Source of the DNA: Pontibacillus chungwhensis
Lineage (GTDB): Bacteria; Bacillota; Bacilli; Bacillales; BH030062
NCBI RefSeq assembly: GCF_030166655.1
Contig: NZ_CP126446.1
Location: forward strand, 1,488,001 to 1,552,000
Length of the DNA: 64,000 nucleotides
Direction of reading: 5' to 3'
Position 1 is the first letter of the stretch. The number at the start of each line of letters is the position of its first letter. Position numbers and translations under genes: made by a program. Below are positions 36,374 through 47,508 of the stretch, one piece after another. The notes under the pieces are model-generated. The model had not been told where the DNA came from, ran no database searches, and was given only the letters and a program-made list of their open reading frames with translations.

Positions 36374-37149
36374 CGGACTAGTCTCTTTTCGACATCCTCA
36401 GGAGTAATCGCATATAACGCATCAAGAAAATAAGGATGAAGCGTTCCAGGGCCTTTCACCTGTGGGTGTTCTGCGGCCATTTCACTTGCGACGGTATACG
36501 TTCTAATCGCTTCTGTTGCCTTTTCAATTGCTGGGCCTTCAAGGGTGAGGAAGGCAGTCAGCACAGAACTAAACAAGCATCCTGTACCTGTCACGGACCC
36601 AAGGAGAGGTGTCCCGTTTCGGCATACCACCGTTTCATCCTCAGAAGCAATCACGTCCGTTTCGCCAGTCAGCACAATAAGGGTACGGAAGGTGGCTGCA
36701 GCTTTTTGTGCGAGGCTTACGACATCTCCATTGCCTCTAGCGTCTACACCTCGTGATGCCCACTGTTCATCACCGATTAATGCGGCAATCTCACCTGCAT
36801 TTCCGCGGATCGCTGTAATATCAAGTTCTTCAAGAAGTTTATGACATGTTTCAAGGCGATACGAGGTAGCGCCAGCAGCTACTGGGTCAAGGACAACCGG
36901 AATTCCTTTTTTATTTGCGGCTTTTCCTGCAAGAAACATCGCTTCAACGTCGCTTGAAGTAAGGGTACCGATGTTTAAAAGAACCCCGTTTGTGATGGTT
37001 GCCATATCAGAAACTTCATCTAATGCTTTTGACATAACAGGCGCTGCCCCAATGGCATATAACCCATTAGCAGTAAAGTTCATCACCACTTCATTCGTCA
37101 GATTATGAATGAGTGGCGTCGTTTCCCTCAGTTTTTGTAAATAAGACAT
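36370..37149 (-). CDS. thiM: Hydroxyethylthiazole kinase ThiM
   Basis: A 259-residue ribokinase-like enzyme that phosphorylates the thiazole precursor for ThiE. Motifs: PLIHNLTNEVVMNFTANGLYAIGAAPVMS, VVLDPVAAGAT, IRGNAGEIAAL and the anion-hole GSVTGTGCLFSSVLTAFL with the catalytic Cys. Its ATG overlaps the thiD stop by one base. It serves salvage of external thiazole, as ThiW at the divergent locus may import it. Confidence 0.95.
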   Translation of the reverse strand: MSYLQKLRETTPLIHNLTNEVVMNFTANGLYAIGAAPVMSKALDEVSDMATITNGVLLNIGTLTSSDVEAMFLAGKAANKKGIPVVLDPVAAGATSYRLETCHKLLEELDITAIRGNAGEIAALIGDEQWASRGVDARGNGDVVSLAQKAAATFRTLIVLTGETDVIASEDETVVCRNGTPLLGSVTGTGCLFSSVLTAFLTLEGPAIEKATEAIRTYTVASEMAAEHPQVKGPGTLHPYFLDALYAITPEDVEKRLVR

Positions 37150-37964
37150 TACACATATTCTCCTTTCCGAATGGTTTCTTTATAAGCCCAGTGGTTTGTA
37201 GGGCCCTGGCCTTGACCGATCTCAAGCGTATGGTGGATGGCAAGCGTGATGAAGGACTTCGCTGTTTTAACGGCTTCCTTCAGACTTTCCCCTTTTGCGA
37301 GCTCAGCTGTGATGGCCGCAGCAAAGGTGCACCCTGTCCCGTGGGTATGCTTTGTCTCAAAGCGGGGGGATGTAAACGTTTCGAACCTCGTCCCGTCGTA
37401 GAAGAGATCAGTCGCTTCTCCGTTCAAATGCCCCCCTTTAATCACAACCGCAGAAGAGCCAAATTCATGCACGATTCTCTTCGCTGCCTCTTTCCGGTCT
37501 TCCTCAGATTTCACGCTATTCCCGGTTAATGCTTCCGCTTCAGGGATGTTTGGCGTAACGATTGTTGCGAGGGGAAGCAATTGATCCCGCATGGTTTGAA
37601 GCGCTTTGTCATCCACTAGTGCATCACCGCTTTGAGCGATCATAACAGGATCCACACAAAGGGGGAGGTGAAGGGGGCGTAAATGATTGGCTATCGTTTC
37701 AATCATCTTGGCATTTGCAATCATCCCTGTTTTGACAGCTTGCACAGGCATGTCGTCTGTGACAGCTTCAAGCTGTTGCTTGATAAAATCTGCTTCTAAA
37801 TGACGAACCCCTCTAACGCCCATCGTGTTTTGGGCAACGACTGAAGTGATCACAGACATGCCATACACATCTAGTTCCTGAAATGTTTTCAGATCGGCCT
37901 GTATGCCAGCACCACCGCTTGGATCTGTGCCGGCAATCGTTAGAGCTCCTTTTACGCTACGCAT
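37149..37964 (-). CDS. thiD: Hydroxymethylpyrimidine (phosphate) kinase ThiD
   Basis: A 271-residue kinase that phosphorylates HMP and HMP-P to HMP-PP. Motifs: ALTIAGTDPSGGAGIQADLKTFQEL, VVAQNTMGV, CVDPVMIAQSG, VTPNIPEAEAL and HTHGTGCTFAAAITAELAKG. It overlaps tenA by 8 nt and thiM by one base, giving a tightly coupled salvage operon. Confidence 0.94.
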   Translation of the reverse strand: MRSVKGALTIAGTDPSGGAGIQADLKTFQELDVYGMSVITSVVAQNTMGVRGVRHLEADFIKQQLEAVTDDMPVQAVKTGMIANAKMIETIANHLRPLHLPLCVDPVMIAQSGDALVDDKALQTMRDQLLPLATIVTPNIPEAEALTGNSVKSEEDRKEAAKRIVHEFGSSAVVIKGGHLNGEATDLFYDGTRFETFTSPRFETKHTHGTGCTFAAAITAELAKGESLKEAVKTAKSFITLAIHHTLEIGQGQGPTNHWAYKETIRKGEYV

Positions 37965-38655
37965 GACGGGTCACCTCTTTAATAGCAGATGTCGGCCACG
38001 TTTCCTGGCGGTAGGCCATTTCCCAAAACGCCCATTCCAATTGACAGCTCTTAATAAAGGCATCTTTCATCGCTTTCTTCTCCCTTGGTGAAGCAGTTTC
38101 TGCCCAAGCGTCTAATTTACTGCGCAGTTGGTTTGTCGTATCTTGGATTTCATCGTTTACATAAAACGTAATCCATTCATAGAACGGGTGCTCCGGTGTT
38201 GGCTGAACGTGATCCATCAGGTAATGTCCAATTTCAAGGTACGTCCAAGGGCATGGAAGGAGCACTGCCAGAATCTCACCAAGTGTTCCTTCATGGGCAG
38301 TCGTTTTCATATGTTTAATATAATGATCAGCCGTAGGAGGCAGAGGGTATCCTTGTAAATCTTCATAGGGCGTGTTGATATATGTGCAAAGATTATGGTG
38401 TGGATGGATTTCGCTATGAAGGACAAATTCAATATTTTCTTTGAAAAACGCAATGTCCTCCTTGTCCGTGCACTTCGAGATCGCAGTGCCGTACACATTC
38501 ATGAAGGCATGAAGGTATTCTGCATCTGCCTTAACATAGTGAGCGACAGCTTCTTTTGGCAAGTTGCCTTCTCCGATTCCTTTTACGAACGGATGGTTGA
38601 AAATTGCTTCGAAAATAGGGTGTGCGTCGTGACGAAGTTGTTCAGTAAATGACAT
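37957..38655 (-). CDS. tenA: Aminopyrimidine aminohydrolase TenA
   Basis: Start at ATG 38655 (MSFTEQLRHDAHP), with AGGAGGA 6 nt upstream; the longer frame reaching 38889 runs into the riboswitch. The 232-residue product has TenA motifs: HPFVKGIGEGNLPKEAVAHYVKADAEYL, LPCPWTYLEIG and the C-terminal WEMAYRQETW. It hydrolyses degraded-thiamine pyrimidines to HMP, which ThiD then phosphorylates. It is the first gene behind the minus-strand TPP riboswitch. Confidence 0.94.
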   Translation of the reverse strand: MSFTEQLRHDAHPIFEAIFNHPFVKGIGEGNLPKEAVAHYVKADAEYLHAFMNVYGTAISKCTDKEDIAFFKENIEFVLHSEIHPHHNLCTYINTPYEDLQGYPLPPTADHYIKHMKTTAHEGTLGEILAVLLPCPWTYLEIGHYLMDHVQPTPEHPFYEWITFYVNDEIQDTTNQLRSKLDAWAETASPREKKAMKDAFIKSCQLEWAFWEMAYRQETWPTSAIKEVTRHA

Positions 38656-38730
38656 GATTGTTCCTCCTGGTTTTTTATTTATAGGAAGTGAACCAGGTAG
38701 TGAGGAGGGAGGGGGTTGGGGGATAAATAT

Positions 38731-38766
38731 AAAAAAACCGCTCCTTAGAACTGGAGCGGTTTTTGG
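38731..38766 (-). terminator. Expression-platform terminator of the tenA TPP riboswitch
   Basis: AAACCGCTCC and GGAGCGGTTT arms; minus-strand T-run follows. It lies between the aptamer and tenA. Confidence 0.9.
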
Positions 38767-38841
38767 GTTTACGAAAGTATAGATTAAGAGAGTACAACAA
38801 ATGGACGCTCTCAAAATCATATATAGATAAATCCAACCGAC

Positions 38842-38934
38842 TCCACTTCCCTTCGCTGGTACTAACCAGATCAGGTTCAAAGGGACCAAGGATGACTCCT
38901 TATCTCAGCCAAAAAAATGGGCGCCCCTAGTGGA
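38842..38934 (-). ncRNA. TPP riboswitch of tenA-thiD-thiM-thiE
   Basis: On the minus strand: P1 TCCACT / AGTGGA, AGGGGCGCC, GGCTGAGATAAGG, CCTTTGAACCTGATCTGG and TAGTACCAGCGAAGGGAAGTGG, the THI-box in full. With the downstream terminator it should shut off the operon when TPP is plentiful. Confidence 0.97.
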
Positions 38935-39016
38935 CTTCCTATATTGTACCGTTACCTTAACATAGGTTTCCTTGGATTGTCTACTGTGATAGAAATTGGT
39001 AGGGGGAGATTCAGAA

Positions 39017-39196
39017 ATGTTTCCGTTAATGTAATTGAGAGTAAGGTGGTCCGTGAAACTACTCCCTTTCCGCGGGCGAGCTGTCGAGCCTCCTCCATCA
39101 CTTCGTTCAGTCCGGGGTCTCGTCGACCTCTTTCTCCCACAGGAGTCTCGCAGTTTCACGGACCACCTTTACGAAAAAAAAGAAGAACGGAAACAT
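39017..39196. repeat. Palindromic dispersed element, copy 4 (between two TPP riboswitches)
   Basis: Outer arms TGTTTCCGTT / AACGGAAACA, inner arms AAGGTGGTCCGTGAAAC (39043) and its complement ending 39169, with the core inverted relative to copies 1-3. Confidence 0.87.
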
Positions 39197-39321
39197 GCCT
39201 TAATGGGAGAGGGGGAAGTAAAACCAGCGAACCAATACTTAATACTGATATAACTGAAAAGAAACATACATTCACAAAGAACGACCATTCATAAAAAAGA
39301 TTTGCAAAGGTGGAAGTTTGT

Positions 39322-39336
39322 GTTAATCTGATTAAC
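39322..39336. promoter_or_regulatory. 15-bp palindrome in the probable thiW promoter
   Basis: GTTAATC-T-GATTAAC, a perfect palindrome lying between a possible -35 TTGTGT and -10 TTTAAT (17 bp), about 20 bp before the TPP aptamer. It could be a repressor site; no known Bacillus operator was recognised. Confidence 0.45.
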
Positions 39337-39356
39337 AAAGTTTAATACATTATGAA

Positions 39357-39451
39357 ACTACTAGGGGAGCCTGAATGGGCTGAGAGGAGAGCAAGCGAGC
39401 TTTCTGACTCTTACGAACCTGATCTGGGTCATACCAGCGGAGGGAAGTAGT
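39357..39451 (+). ncRNA. TPP riboswitch of thiW
   Basis: P1 ACTACT / AGTAGT, AGGGGAGCC, GGGCTGAGAGG, CTTACGAACCTGATCTGGG and CATACCAGCGGAGGGAAGTAG in THI-box order, followed by a terminator 34 nt later. Confidence 0.97.
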
Positions 39452-39484
39452 CAGGCGACACGTCTGTATACTCTACCATTCGAA

Positions 39485-39513
39485 GTCAGGTCTATTATAG
39501 ATCTGGCTTTTTT
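39485..39513 (+). terminator. Expression-platform terminator of the thiW TPP riboswitch
   Basis: GTCAGGTCTA pairs fully (two G-U) with TAGATCTGGC and is followed by six T, 31 nt before the thiW start. Confidence 0.9.
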
Positions 39514-39544
39514 GTTTCCCCTTGTCAGAAAGGGAGAGAAATGG

Positions 39545-40033
39545 ATGAACAAAACAAGAATGATCACGACCATGGCTATCTTTGTTGCGATTGGAACACT
39601 AGGGGCACAAATGTTATGGTTTCCGGCTGGAGTAGCTAAAGCCTACCCTGTCCAACACGTTGTCAATGTGCTAGCTGCGGTAACGCTTGGACCTATACCG
39701 GCCGTAGCGATTGCGTTTATGATTGGCGTTTTACGTGTTCTCTTAGGACTCGGGACACTCCTTGCTTTTCCAGGAGGAATGATCGGTGCCTTCTTGGCAG
39801 GTATTTTATATAAGGTCTCGAAGAAAAAAGGGTTGGCCGTACTAGGCGAAGTAGTGGGCTCAGGTGTGATCGGGGCGCTCTTTGCCGTTCTGTATGCCAA
39901 AGTAGTTATGGGGACTTCTGTTGGAGCTCTTGCGTTTTTACCACCGTTTTTCGTAAGCAGTCTTTCAGGGGCTTTTCTTGGGTGGTTTGTGCTTTCGAGA
40001 GTAGGGGAGCGGTTGAGTATACGGAGAGCTTAA
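39545..40033 (+). CDS. thiW: ECF transporter S component ThiW (thiazole/thiamine precursor)
   Basis: Start at ATG 39545, eight bases after AGGGAG; the frame from 39512 begins in the terminator. The 162-residue membrane protein has about five helices and resembles the ThiW family of ECF substrate-binding components (MLWFPAGVAKAYPVQHVVNVLAAVTLGP). It would capture a thiamine precursor, predicted to be thiazole, and use the cell's shared EcfAAT module. Control by its own TPP riboswitch and position beside thiM/thiE support this role. Confidence 0.9.
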   Translation: MNKTRMITTMAIFVAIGTLGAQMLWFPAGVAKAYPVQHVVNVLAAVTLGPIPAVAIAFMIGVLRVLLGLGTLLAFPGGMIGAFLAGILYKVSKKKGLAVLGEVVGSGVIGALFAVLYAKVVMGTSVGALAFLPPFFVSSLSGAFLGWFVLSRVGERLSIRRA

Positions 40034-40048
40034 TGGTTACCATGGATA

Positions 40049-40256
40049 GATCTATAACCTTTTACATGGGGTGAAGCTTCAAAAAGGAAGAGAAGAGCTT
40101 GATCTGTGACCTTTTTTGTGGAATTAGTACTTAAAAGGGAAGAGAGGGGAAGAATCTATGCCCTTTTGACGAAGTGTGACTCATGAAAGGTAACGGATAG
40201 AGGGAATCTGTGACCTTTTATGGTGAAAAGCTCTTCAAAAGGTTACAGATCAACAT
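40049..40256. repeat. 52-bp tandem repeat, 4 imperfect units
   Basis: Units open with RATCTRTRNCCTTTT at 40049, 40101, 40153 and 40205: exactly 52 bp apart each time. Units continue with GGAAGAGA- or AAAGGT-type sequence. The last unit is self-complementary (CTGTGACCTTTT with AAAAGGTTACAG). No ORF is maintained. Confidence 0.85.
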
Positions 40257-40282
40257 AGGCCTGTCACGACTTCACTAAAAAT

Positions 40283-40312
40283 GAGCCCATACCAATAAGG
40301 CATGGGCTCTTT
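40283..40312 (+). terminator. Terminator-like hairpin downstream of thiW
   Basis: GAGCCCAT and ATGGGCTC arms followed by TTT, after the 52-bp repeats. Confidence 0.7.
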
Positions 40313-40317
40313 CCCTT

Positions 40318-40537
40318 GTTTCCTAGATCTCATCGCCGGTTCAGTCCAGTCTATACGGTGCTGACCGGGCGCTTCCGCTTTTGTTCATCCAGCTCCAGCG
40401 CCCAGCACCTAGTAGACTTCCCTCACCTCTGGTCGATCAGTCAACATCGATTCGCCGGTGGCTCACCGTGTTTCCTAGATCTCATCGCCGGTTCAGTCCA
40501 GTCTATACGGCGCTAACCGGGCGCTTCCGCTTTTGTT
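40318..40537. repeat. 68-bp direct repeat (two copies, 152 bp apart)
   Basis: 40318-40385 and 40470-40537 are identical except for two substitutions. Each ends in GGGCGCTTCCGCTTTTGTT. The interval begins CCAGCTCCAGCGCCCAGC, a motif I recognise from dispersed repeats of other Bacillaceae. No open frame is convincing. Confidence 0.9.
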
Positions 40538-40544
40538 ATAGCTT

Positions 40545-41531
40545 TCAAGATGCTACAAAAGGGGAGCTTTTGTGAGCGTTTGGCACAGGGCTTGGTTCAG
40601 GTTGTTGGCTCAGTTCCTGAATCATCGGTAATCGGGCGAGGTCCATGTTGCCTCCACTTACGATAATGCCTGTTTGATTCGAATGGATGTGAGAGCCGTG
40701 GGCAAGTAACGCTGCAAGTGCAGAGGCTCCGGCTCCTTCTACAAGGGACTTGTTTCGCTCGAGCATCGTCACGATGGCATCGGCGATGTGTGTTTCAGAT
40801 ACGGTTACGATCTCATCAACATATTTCTTGATGAGTGGGAACGTGTTTTCTCCAGGTTTCTTCACGGCGATTCCATCTGCAATGGTGGAAACACTTTTTA
40901 AGGTGGAAGGGCCTTGTTTGTAATACTGATTGTACATGGCACTTGCGCCTCTAGACTGTACGCCGATAATTTTGATTGACGGCTTAACAGATTTTGCTGC
41001 TACAGCCACGCCACTAATCAGTCCACCACCTCCAATTGGGACAATTAGCGTATCAAGGGATGGATTTTGTTCAAGCATTTCAAGAGCAATCGTACCCTGA
41101 CCGGCCATCACGTCATAATCATCGAAAGGATGAATAAAGACGCTGCCATTCTGGCGTTGGTCCTCACAAGCAGCCTCGAAGGACTCTTGGAAGGATTCGC
41201 CGGTTAAGACAATTTCTGCTCCGTAGCTTTCTGTTGCCCTCACTTTAGCCTGGGGTGTCCCTTCAGGCATAAAGATTTTTGCTTTAATCCCGCGTTTAGA
41301 GGCAGCTAAGGCGACACCTTGTGCATGATTTCCTGCAGAGGCAGCGATGACACCACGCTTTGCTTCCTCGTTTGTTAATTGAGAAACTTTAAAGCTAGCC
41401 CCTCGAACTTTAAATGCGCCTGTTTTTTGCATGTTTTCCATCTTGAAATAGACTTGTTTTCCTGTTCGTTCGTTGATTGATGTTGATGTGGTTAAGGGGG
41501 TGCGGTGGACCACGTCTTTAAGATGTTCCAT
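40545..41531 (-). CDS. ilvA: Threonine ammonia-lyase (short form without ACT domain)
   Basis: A fold-type II PLP enzyme of 328 residues from the ATG. Motifs: KMENMQKTGAFKVRGA with the PLP Lys, SAGNHAQGVA and the phosphate loop PIGGGGLISG. It deaminates threonine to 2-oxobutyrate, feeding isoleucine synthesis. The C-terminal regulatory domain of classical IlvA is absent. The start is unusual: GGAGG is only 2 nt from the ATG, the family's first helix is encoded upstream in frame, and no ATG, GTG or TTG occurs before the TAG. An ATT at 41570, 9 nt after AGGAG and 4 nt after the leuD stop, may be the true start. Confidence 0.87.
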   Translation of the reverse strand: MEHLKDVVHRTPLTTSTSINERTGKQVYFKMENMQKTGAFKVRGASFKVSQLTNEEAKRGVIAASAGNHAQGVALAASKRGIKAKIFMPEGTPQAKVRATESYGAEIVLTGESFQESFEAACEDQRQNGSVFIHPFDDYDVMAGQGTIALEMLEQNPSLDTLIVPIGGGGLISGVAVAAKSVKPSIKIIGVQSRGASAMYNQYYKQGPSTLKSVSTIADGIAVKKPGENTFPLIKKYVDEIVTVSETHIADAIVTMLERNKSLVEGAGASALAALLAHGSHIHSNQTGIIVSGGNMDLARLPMIQELSQQPEPSPVPNAHKSSPFVAS

Positions 41532-41574
41532 CGCCTCCGTGATTTTGGTTCCTGTTAAGCAATTCCCAATGTCT

Positions 41575-42165
41575 TCACACTCCTACTTTGTTAGATTCAT
41601 ATTGCTTGATCTTATTTTCATGGGTGAGGGTGACGGAAATGTCATCCCACCCATTGATCAACATTTCTTTTTGGTACTCATTGACTTCAAACGACGTCTT
41701 AAATCCTTCATTGTCGTAAATAACCTGATTTTCAAGGTCAGCGGTCAAATGGTACGTTTCATTTTCTGCTTTTTGAATGAGCTGTTTAATCTCTTCTTCT
41801 GGAAGTGTGACAGCGAGAATGCCGTTCTTCACACAGTTGTTAAAGAAGATGTCAGCAAAGCTCGGGGCAAGAATGACTTTAAAGCCATAATCTTCAAGCG
41901 CCCACGGAGCGTGCTCACGAGATGAGCCACAGCCGAAGTTCTCACCTGCAACTAGAACAGAAGCCCCGTCGTATTTAGGGGAGTTTAGTGTGAAATCAGG
42001 CTTCGGTGTGCCATCAGCCTGAAAGCGCCAGTTATAGAAGAGGAACTGGCCGAACCCTTGTCGTTCAATCCGCTTTAAGAATTGCTTCGGTATAATTTGG
42101 TCTGTATCGACATTCGATCGGTTTAACGGATAAACCAACCCTTCATGCTTCCGAATCGGTTCCAT
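41575..42165 (-). CDS. leuD: 3-isopropylmalate dehydratase small subunit LeuD
   Basis: A 196-residue protein of usual length. Motifs: YPLNRSNVDTDQIIPKQFLKRIERQGFG and VLVAGENFGCGSSREHAPWALEDYG. With LeuC it isomerises 2-isopropylmalate to 3-isopropylmalate. It is separated from leuC by a 37-bp repeat array, which breaks the close spacing seen in the rest of the operon. Confidence 0.95.
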   Translation of the reverse strand: MEPIRKHEGLVYPLNRSNVDTDQIIPKQFLKRIERQGFGQFLFYNWRFQADGTPKPDFTLNSPKYDGASVLVAGENFGCGSSREHAPWALEDYGFKVILAPSFADIFFNNCVKNGILAVTLPEEEIKQLIQKAENETYHLTADLENQVIYDNEGFKTSFEVNEYQKEMLINGWDDISVTLTHENKIKQYESNKVGV

Positions 42166-42203
42166 TGTCTTAATCCCCCTTTATTGCTTTAGCGTGATGA
42201 ATG

Positions 42204-42251
42204 GTGTCAGACGCGCTGTGTTGCTTTAGTGCAGTAAATGGTGTCAGGCAC
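42204..42251. repeat. 37-bp array, locus 5 (2 copies), inside the leu operon
   Basis: GTGTCAGACGC at 42204 and GTGTCAGGCAC at 42241, 37 bp apart, occupying the leuC-leuD intercistronic gap. Confidence 0.92.
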
Positions 42252-42254
42252 CCT

Positions 42255-43673
42255 TTAGTGCTGTAATGCGTTTGTGAATTGGCGGACGTCTGTGAAGTGG
42301 CCTGTGATGGCTGCTGCTGCGGCCATTTCTGGGCTTACCAGGTGAGTGCGTGCGTCGGTTCCTTGTCGTCCTTCGAAGTTACGGTTAGACGTGGAAGCGC
42401 AGCGTTCACCTGGTGGGATCACGTCATCATTCATGGCGAGACACATGCTGCAACCGGCATCGCGCCATTCGAATCCGGCTTGTTTAAAGATTACATCCAG
42501 TCCTTTAGCTTCAGCTTGTTGCTTAACCGACTGAGAGCCGGGTACAACGATGGCTGTTACGGATGAATGAACCGTTTTGCCGCGCACAATTTCAGCTGCT
42601 TTTTCGAGATCACTTAAGCGTGAATTGGTACAAGATCCAATGAAAACGTGTTCGATTGGAATGTCTGAAATCGGCTGATTCGGTTTTAAATCCATGTACT
42701 GTAGAGCGTGTTCAATCTCTGAGCGCTCATTGTCTGTTTGAGCTTCAGCTGGATCTGGTACAGATGCTGAAACCGGTAAACACATTCCTGGGTTTGTTCC
42801 CCATGTCACCTGTGGTTCGATTTCAGAGGCATCAATTTCAAGGGTATGGTCATAAGTGGCTCCTTCATCTGTTGCAAGGGCCTTCCATGCTGCTGCAGCT
42901 TCTTCAAAAGCCTGGCCATCTGGCACGTGGCGTTTGCCTCGAAGGTACTCAACTGTCGTGTCATCCGGGCTGATTAATCCAGCTCTGGCACCGGCTTCAA
43001 TGGACATGTTACAGACGGTCATTCGTTGTTCCATCGAAAGGGAGCGAATGGCTTCACCTGTATATTCAATCACATATCCAGTGCCAAAGCGGACGCCGTA
43101 TTTTCCAATCACAGCAAGGATCAGGTCTTTTGCCGTAACCCCTGTGCCAAGTTCTCCGTTCACTTTCACATTTAGTGTCTTCGGAGATGCTTGCCAAAGG
43201 GTTTGTGTGGCTAATACGTGTTCCACTTCACTTGTTCCGATACCAAATGCTAAAGCGCCAAAGGCCCCATGCGTGGAAGTGTGGCTATCTCCGCAAACGA
43301 TTGTTTTGCCTGGCTGAGTAAGACCAAGCTCAGGTCCGATTACGTGAACGATGCCCTGGTCCGGGTGATCGATGTCGGCTAATCGAATGCCGAATTCATC
43401 GCAGTTTTGTTTTAACGTCTCCATTTGTTTCTTAGAGACAGCATCTTTAATGATGTGACGTTCACGTGTCGGTACGTTATGGTCCATCGTCGCGTATGTG
43501 CGTTCAGGGCGACGAACGGAACGACCGTTCATGCGCAGTCCCTCAAACGCTTGAGGTGATGTAACTTCATGGATTAAATGCAGATCGATATAGAGTAAGT
43601 CTGGCTTTCCTTTGTTTTGATGGACAACATGTTGATCCCAAATCTTTTCAACGATTGTTTGGGGCTGGGTCAT
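42255..43673 (-). CDS. leuC: 3-isopropylmalate dehydratase large subunit LeuC
   Basis: A 472-residue aconitase-family protein. The [4Fe-4S] ligands sit in [11 protein letters not shown] and [42 protein letters not shown] and NRNFEGRQG are the substrate-site motifs. It works with LeuD in leucine synthesis. GGAGTGAG precedes the ATG. The product ends [12 protein letters not shown]; the repeat array follows at once. Confidence 0.95.
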   Translation of the reverse strand: MTQPQTIVEKIWDQHVVHQNKGKPDLLYIDLHLIHEVTSPQAFEGLRMNGRSVRRPERTYATMDHNVPTRERHIIKDAVSKKQMETLKQNCDEFGIRLADIDHPDQGIVHVIGPELGLTQPGKTIVCGDSHTSTHGAFGALAFGIGTSEVEHVLATQTLWQASPKTLNVKVNGELGTGVTAKDLILAVIGKYGVRFGTGYVIEYTGEAIRSLSMEQRMTVCNMSIEAGARAGLISPDDTTVEYLRGKRHVPDGQAFEEAAAAWKALATDEGATYDHTLEIDASEIEPQVTWGTNPGMCLPVSASVPDPAEAQTDNERSEIEHALQYMDLKPNQPISDIPIEHVFIGSCTNSRLSDLEKAAEIVRGKTVHSSVTAIVVPGSQSVKQQAEAKGLDVIFKQAGFEWRDAGCSMCLAMNDDVIPPGERCASTSNRNFEGRQGTDARTHLVSPEMAAAAAITGHFTDVRQFTNALQH

Positions 43674-43705
43674 GGTCTCACTCCTTTATGAAAAAATAGG
43701 GGAGA

Positions 43706-43735
43706 GGACGTAATGGAGGGAGTCTCCTTACGTCC
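43706..43735 (-). other. Intercistronic hairpin between leuB and leuC
   Basis: GGACGTAA pairs with TTACGTCC around a 14-nt loop that itself contains GGAGACTCC-type pairing. A T-run occurs 9 nt further on the minus strand. Possible processing or partial-termination site. Confidence 0.5.
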
Positions 43736-43741
43736 AACTCC

Positions 43742-44848
43742 TTAGACGTAACAGGTCATAATACTATGGGTTGCATCTTGTTCAGTCACTCGCTCTAGTA
43801 CTAAGCGAGTCATTTCTTTTGTGCCGACTACTTTTCCGCCTTTTACGTCTAAATCGCCTGTGCAGTAGCCATCCTCCAGTACTTGTTGGACCGCTTCTTC
43901 AATGACCGCTGCTTCTTGGTCAAGTCCAAATGAATGGCGAAGCATAAGCGCAGTCGAGAGGATCATCGCAAGTGGGTTAGCAACGCCTTTCCCCGCAATG
44001 TCTGGTGCTGAGCCGTGTACGGGTTCGTATAACCCCACACCGTCTTCTCTGAGACTAGCAGAAGGGAGCATGCCTAAGGATCCAGTTAATACAGAAGCTT
44101 CATCACTCAAAATATCTCCGAACATGTTCTCTGTGACGATAACATCAAACTGTTTAGGGTTTGTAATAAGCTTCATGGCTGCTGCATCAACTAGCAGGTG
44201 TTCCACCTCAACATCTGGGTAGTCTGCCTTTTTCTCTTCAACCACTTCGCGCCAGACTTTACTAGATTCTAAGACGTTCGCTTTATCAACACTTGTAAGG
44301 TGCTTCCGTCGTAAGCGAGCGCTCTGGAATGCATTATCTACGATTCTCTCAATTTCTTCTCGCTTATAATGGAGCGTGTCGACGACCTCTTTTCCATTCT
44401 GTCGACGTTCACTCGGTGTACCGAAATAAAGCCCGCCTGTCAGTTCCCGTACAATCAGTAGGTCACTACCGGCCACAACTTCATGCTTTAGAGGAGACGC
44501 GTGAAGGAGTTGATCGAACCCTTTGATCGGACGAAGGTTCGCGAAAAGACCAAGCTGCTTGCGGATGCCAAGGAGTCCTTTTTCCGGGCGAAGGTGAGAA
44601 GGATTCTGGTCCCACTTTGGTCCGCCAACGGCTCCTAGTAAAACAGCATCAGATTGCTGGCAAGCGCGAACGGTATCGTCTGGAAGGGGAGTCCCGTGCT
44701 TATCAATGGCAGCTCCGCCAATATCGTGTGTATGATAGGTGAATGTATGGTGGAAACGTTCTGTAACGGACTCTAATACTTTCTTTGCTGATTCGATGAC
44801 TTCTTGACCAATGCCATCACCAGGCAACAATACGATTTGTTTTTCCAA
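43742..44848 (-). CDS. leuB: 3-isopropylmalate dehydrogenase LeuB
   Basis: A 368-residue decarboxylating dehydrogenase: [64 protein letters not shown] and [21 protein letters not shown]. It oxidises 3-isopropylmalate with NAD+ to 2-oxoisocaproate. It follows leuA by 13 nt. Confidence 0.96.
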   Translation of the reverse strand: MEKQIVLLPGDGIGQEVIESAKKVLESVTERFHHTFTYHTHDIGGAAIDKHGTPLPDDTVRACQQSDAVLLGAVGGPKWDQNPSHLRPEKGLLGIRKQLGLFANLRPIKGFDQLLHASPLKHEVVAGSDLLIVRELTGGLYFGTPSERRQNGKEVVDTLHYKREEIERIVDNAFQSARLRRKHLTSVDKANVLESSKVWREVVEEKKADYPDVEVEHLLVDAAAMKLITNPKQFDVIVTENMFGDILSDEASVLTGSLGMLPSASLREDGVGLYEPVHGSAPDIAGKGVANPLAMILSTALMLRHSFGLDQEAAVIEEAVQQVLEDGYCTGDLDVKGGKVVGTKEMTRLVLERVTEQDATHSIMTCYV

Positions 44849-44861
44849 TAGTAGAACCTCC

Positions 44862-47478
<2,617 letters not shown>

Positions 47479-47508
47479 CTAATGAAGGTGTAAAAATTCC
47501 TAAGCCCT

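Noticed and set aside
38905-39338. Several short ORFs on both strands between the TPP riboswitches
   Set aside because: They run through the palindromic element and riboswitch sequence; no ribosome binding site or family similarity.
40316-40575. Two plus-strand ORFs of 64-66 codons
   Set aside because: They consist of the 68-bp direct repeat and its insert; no ribosome binding site.
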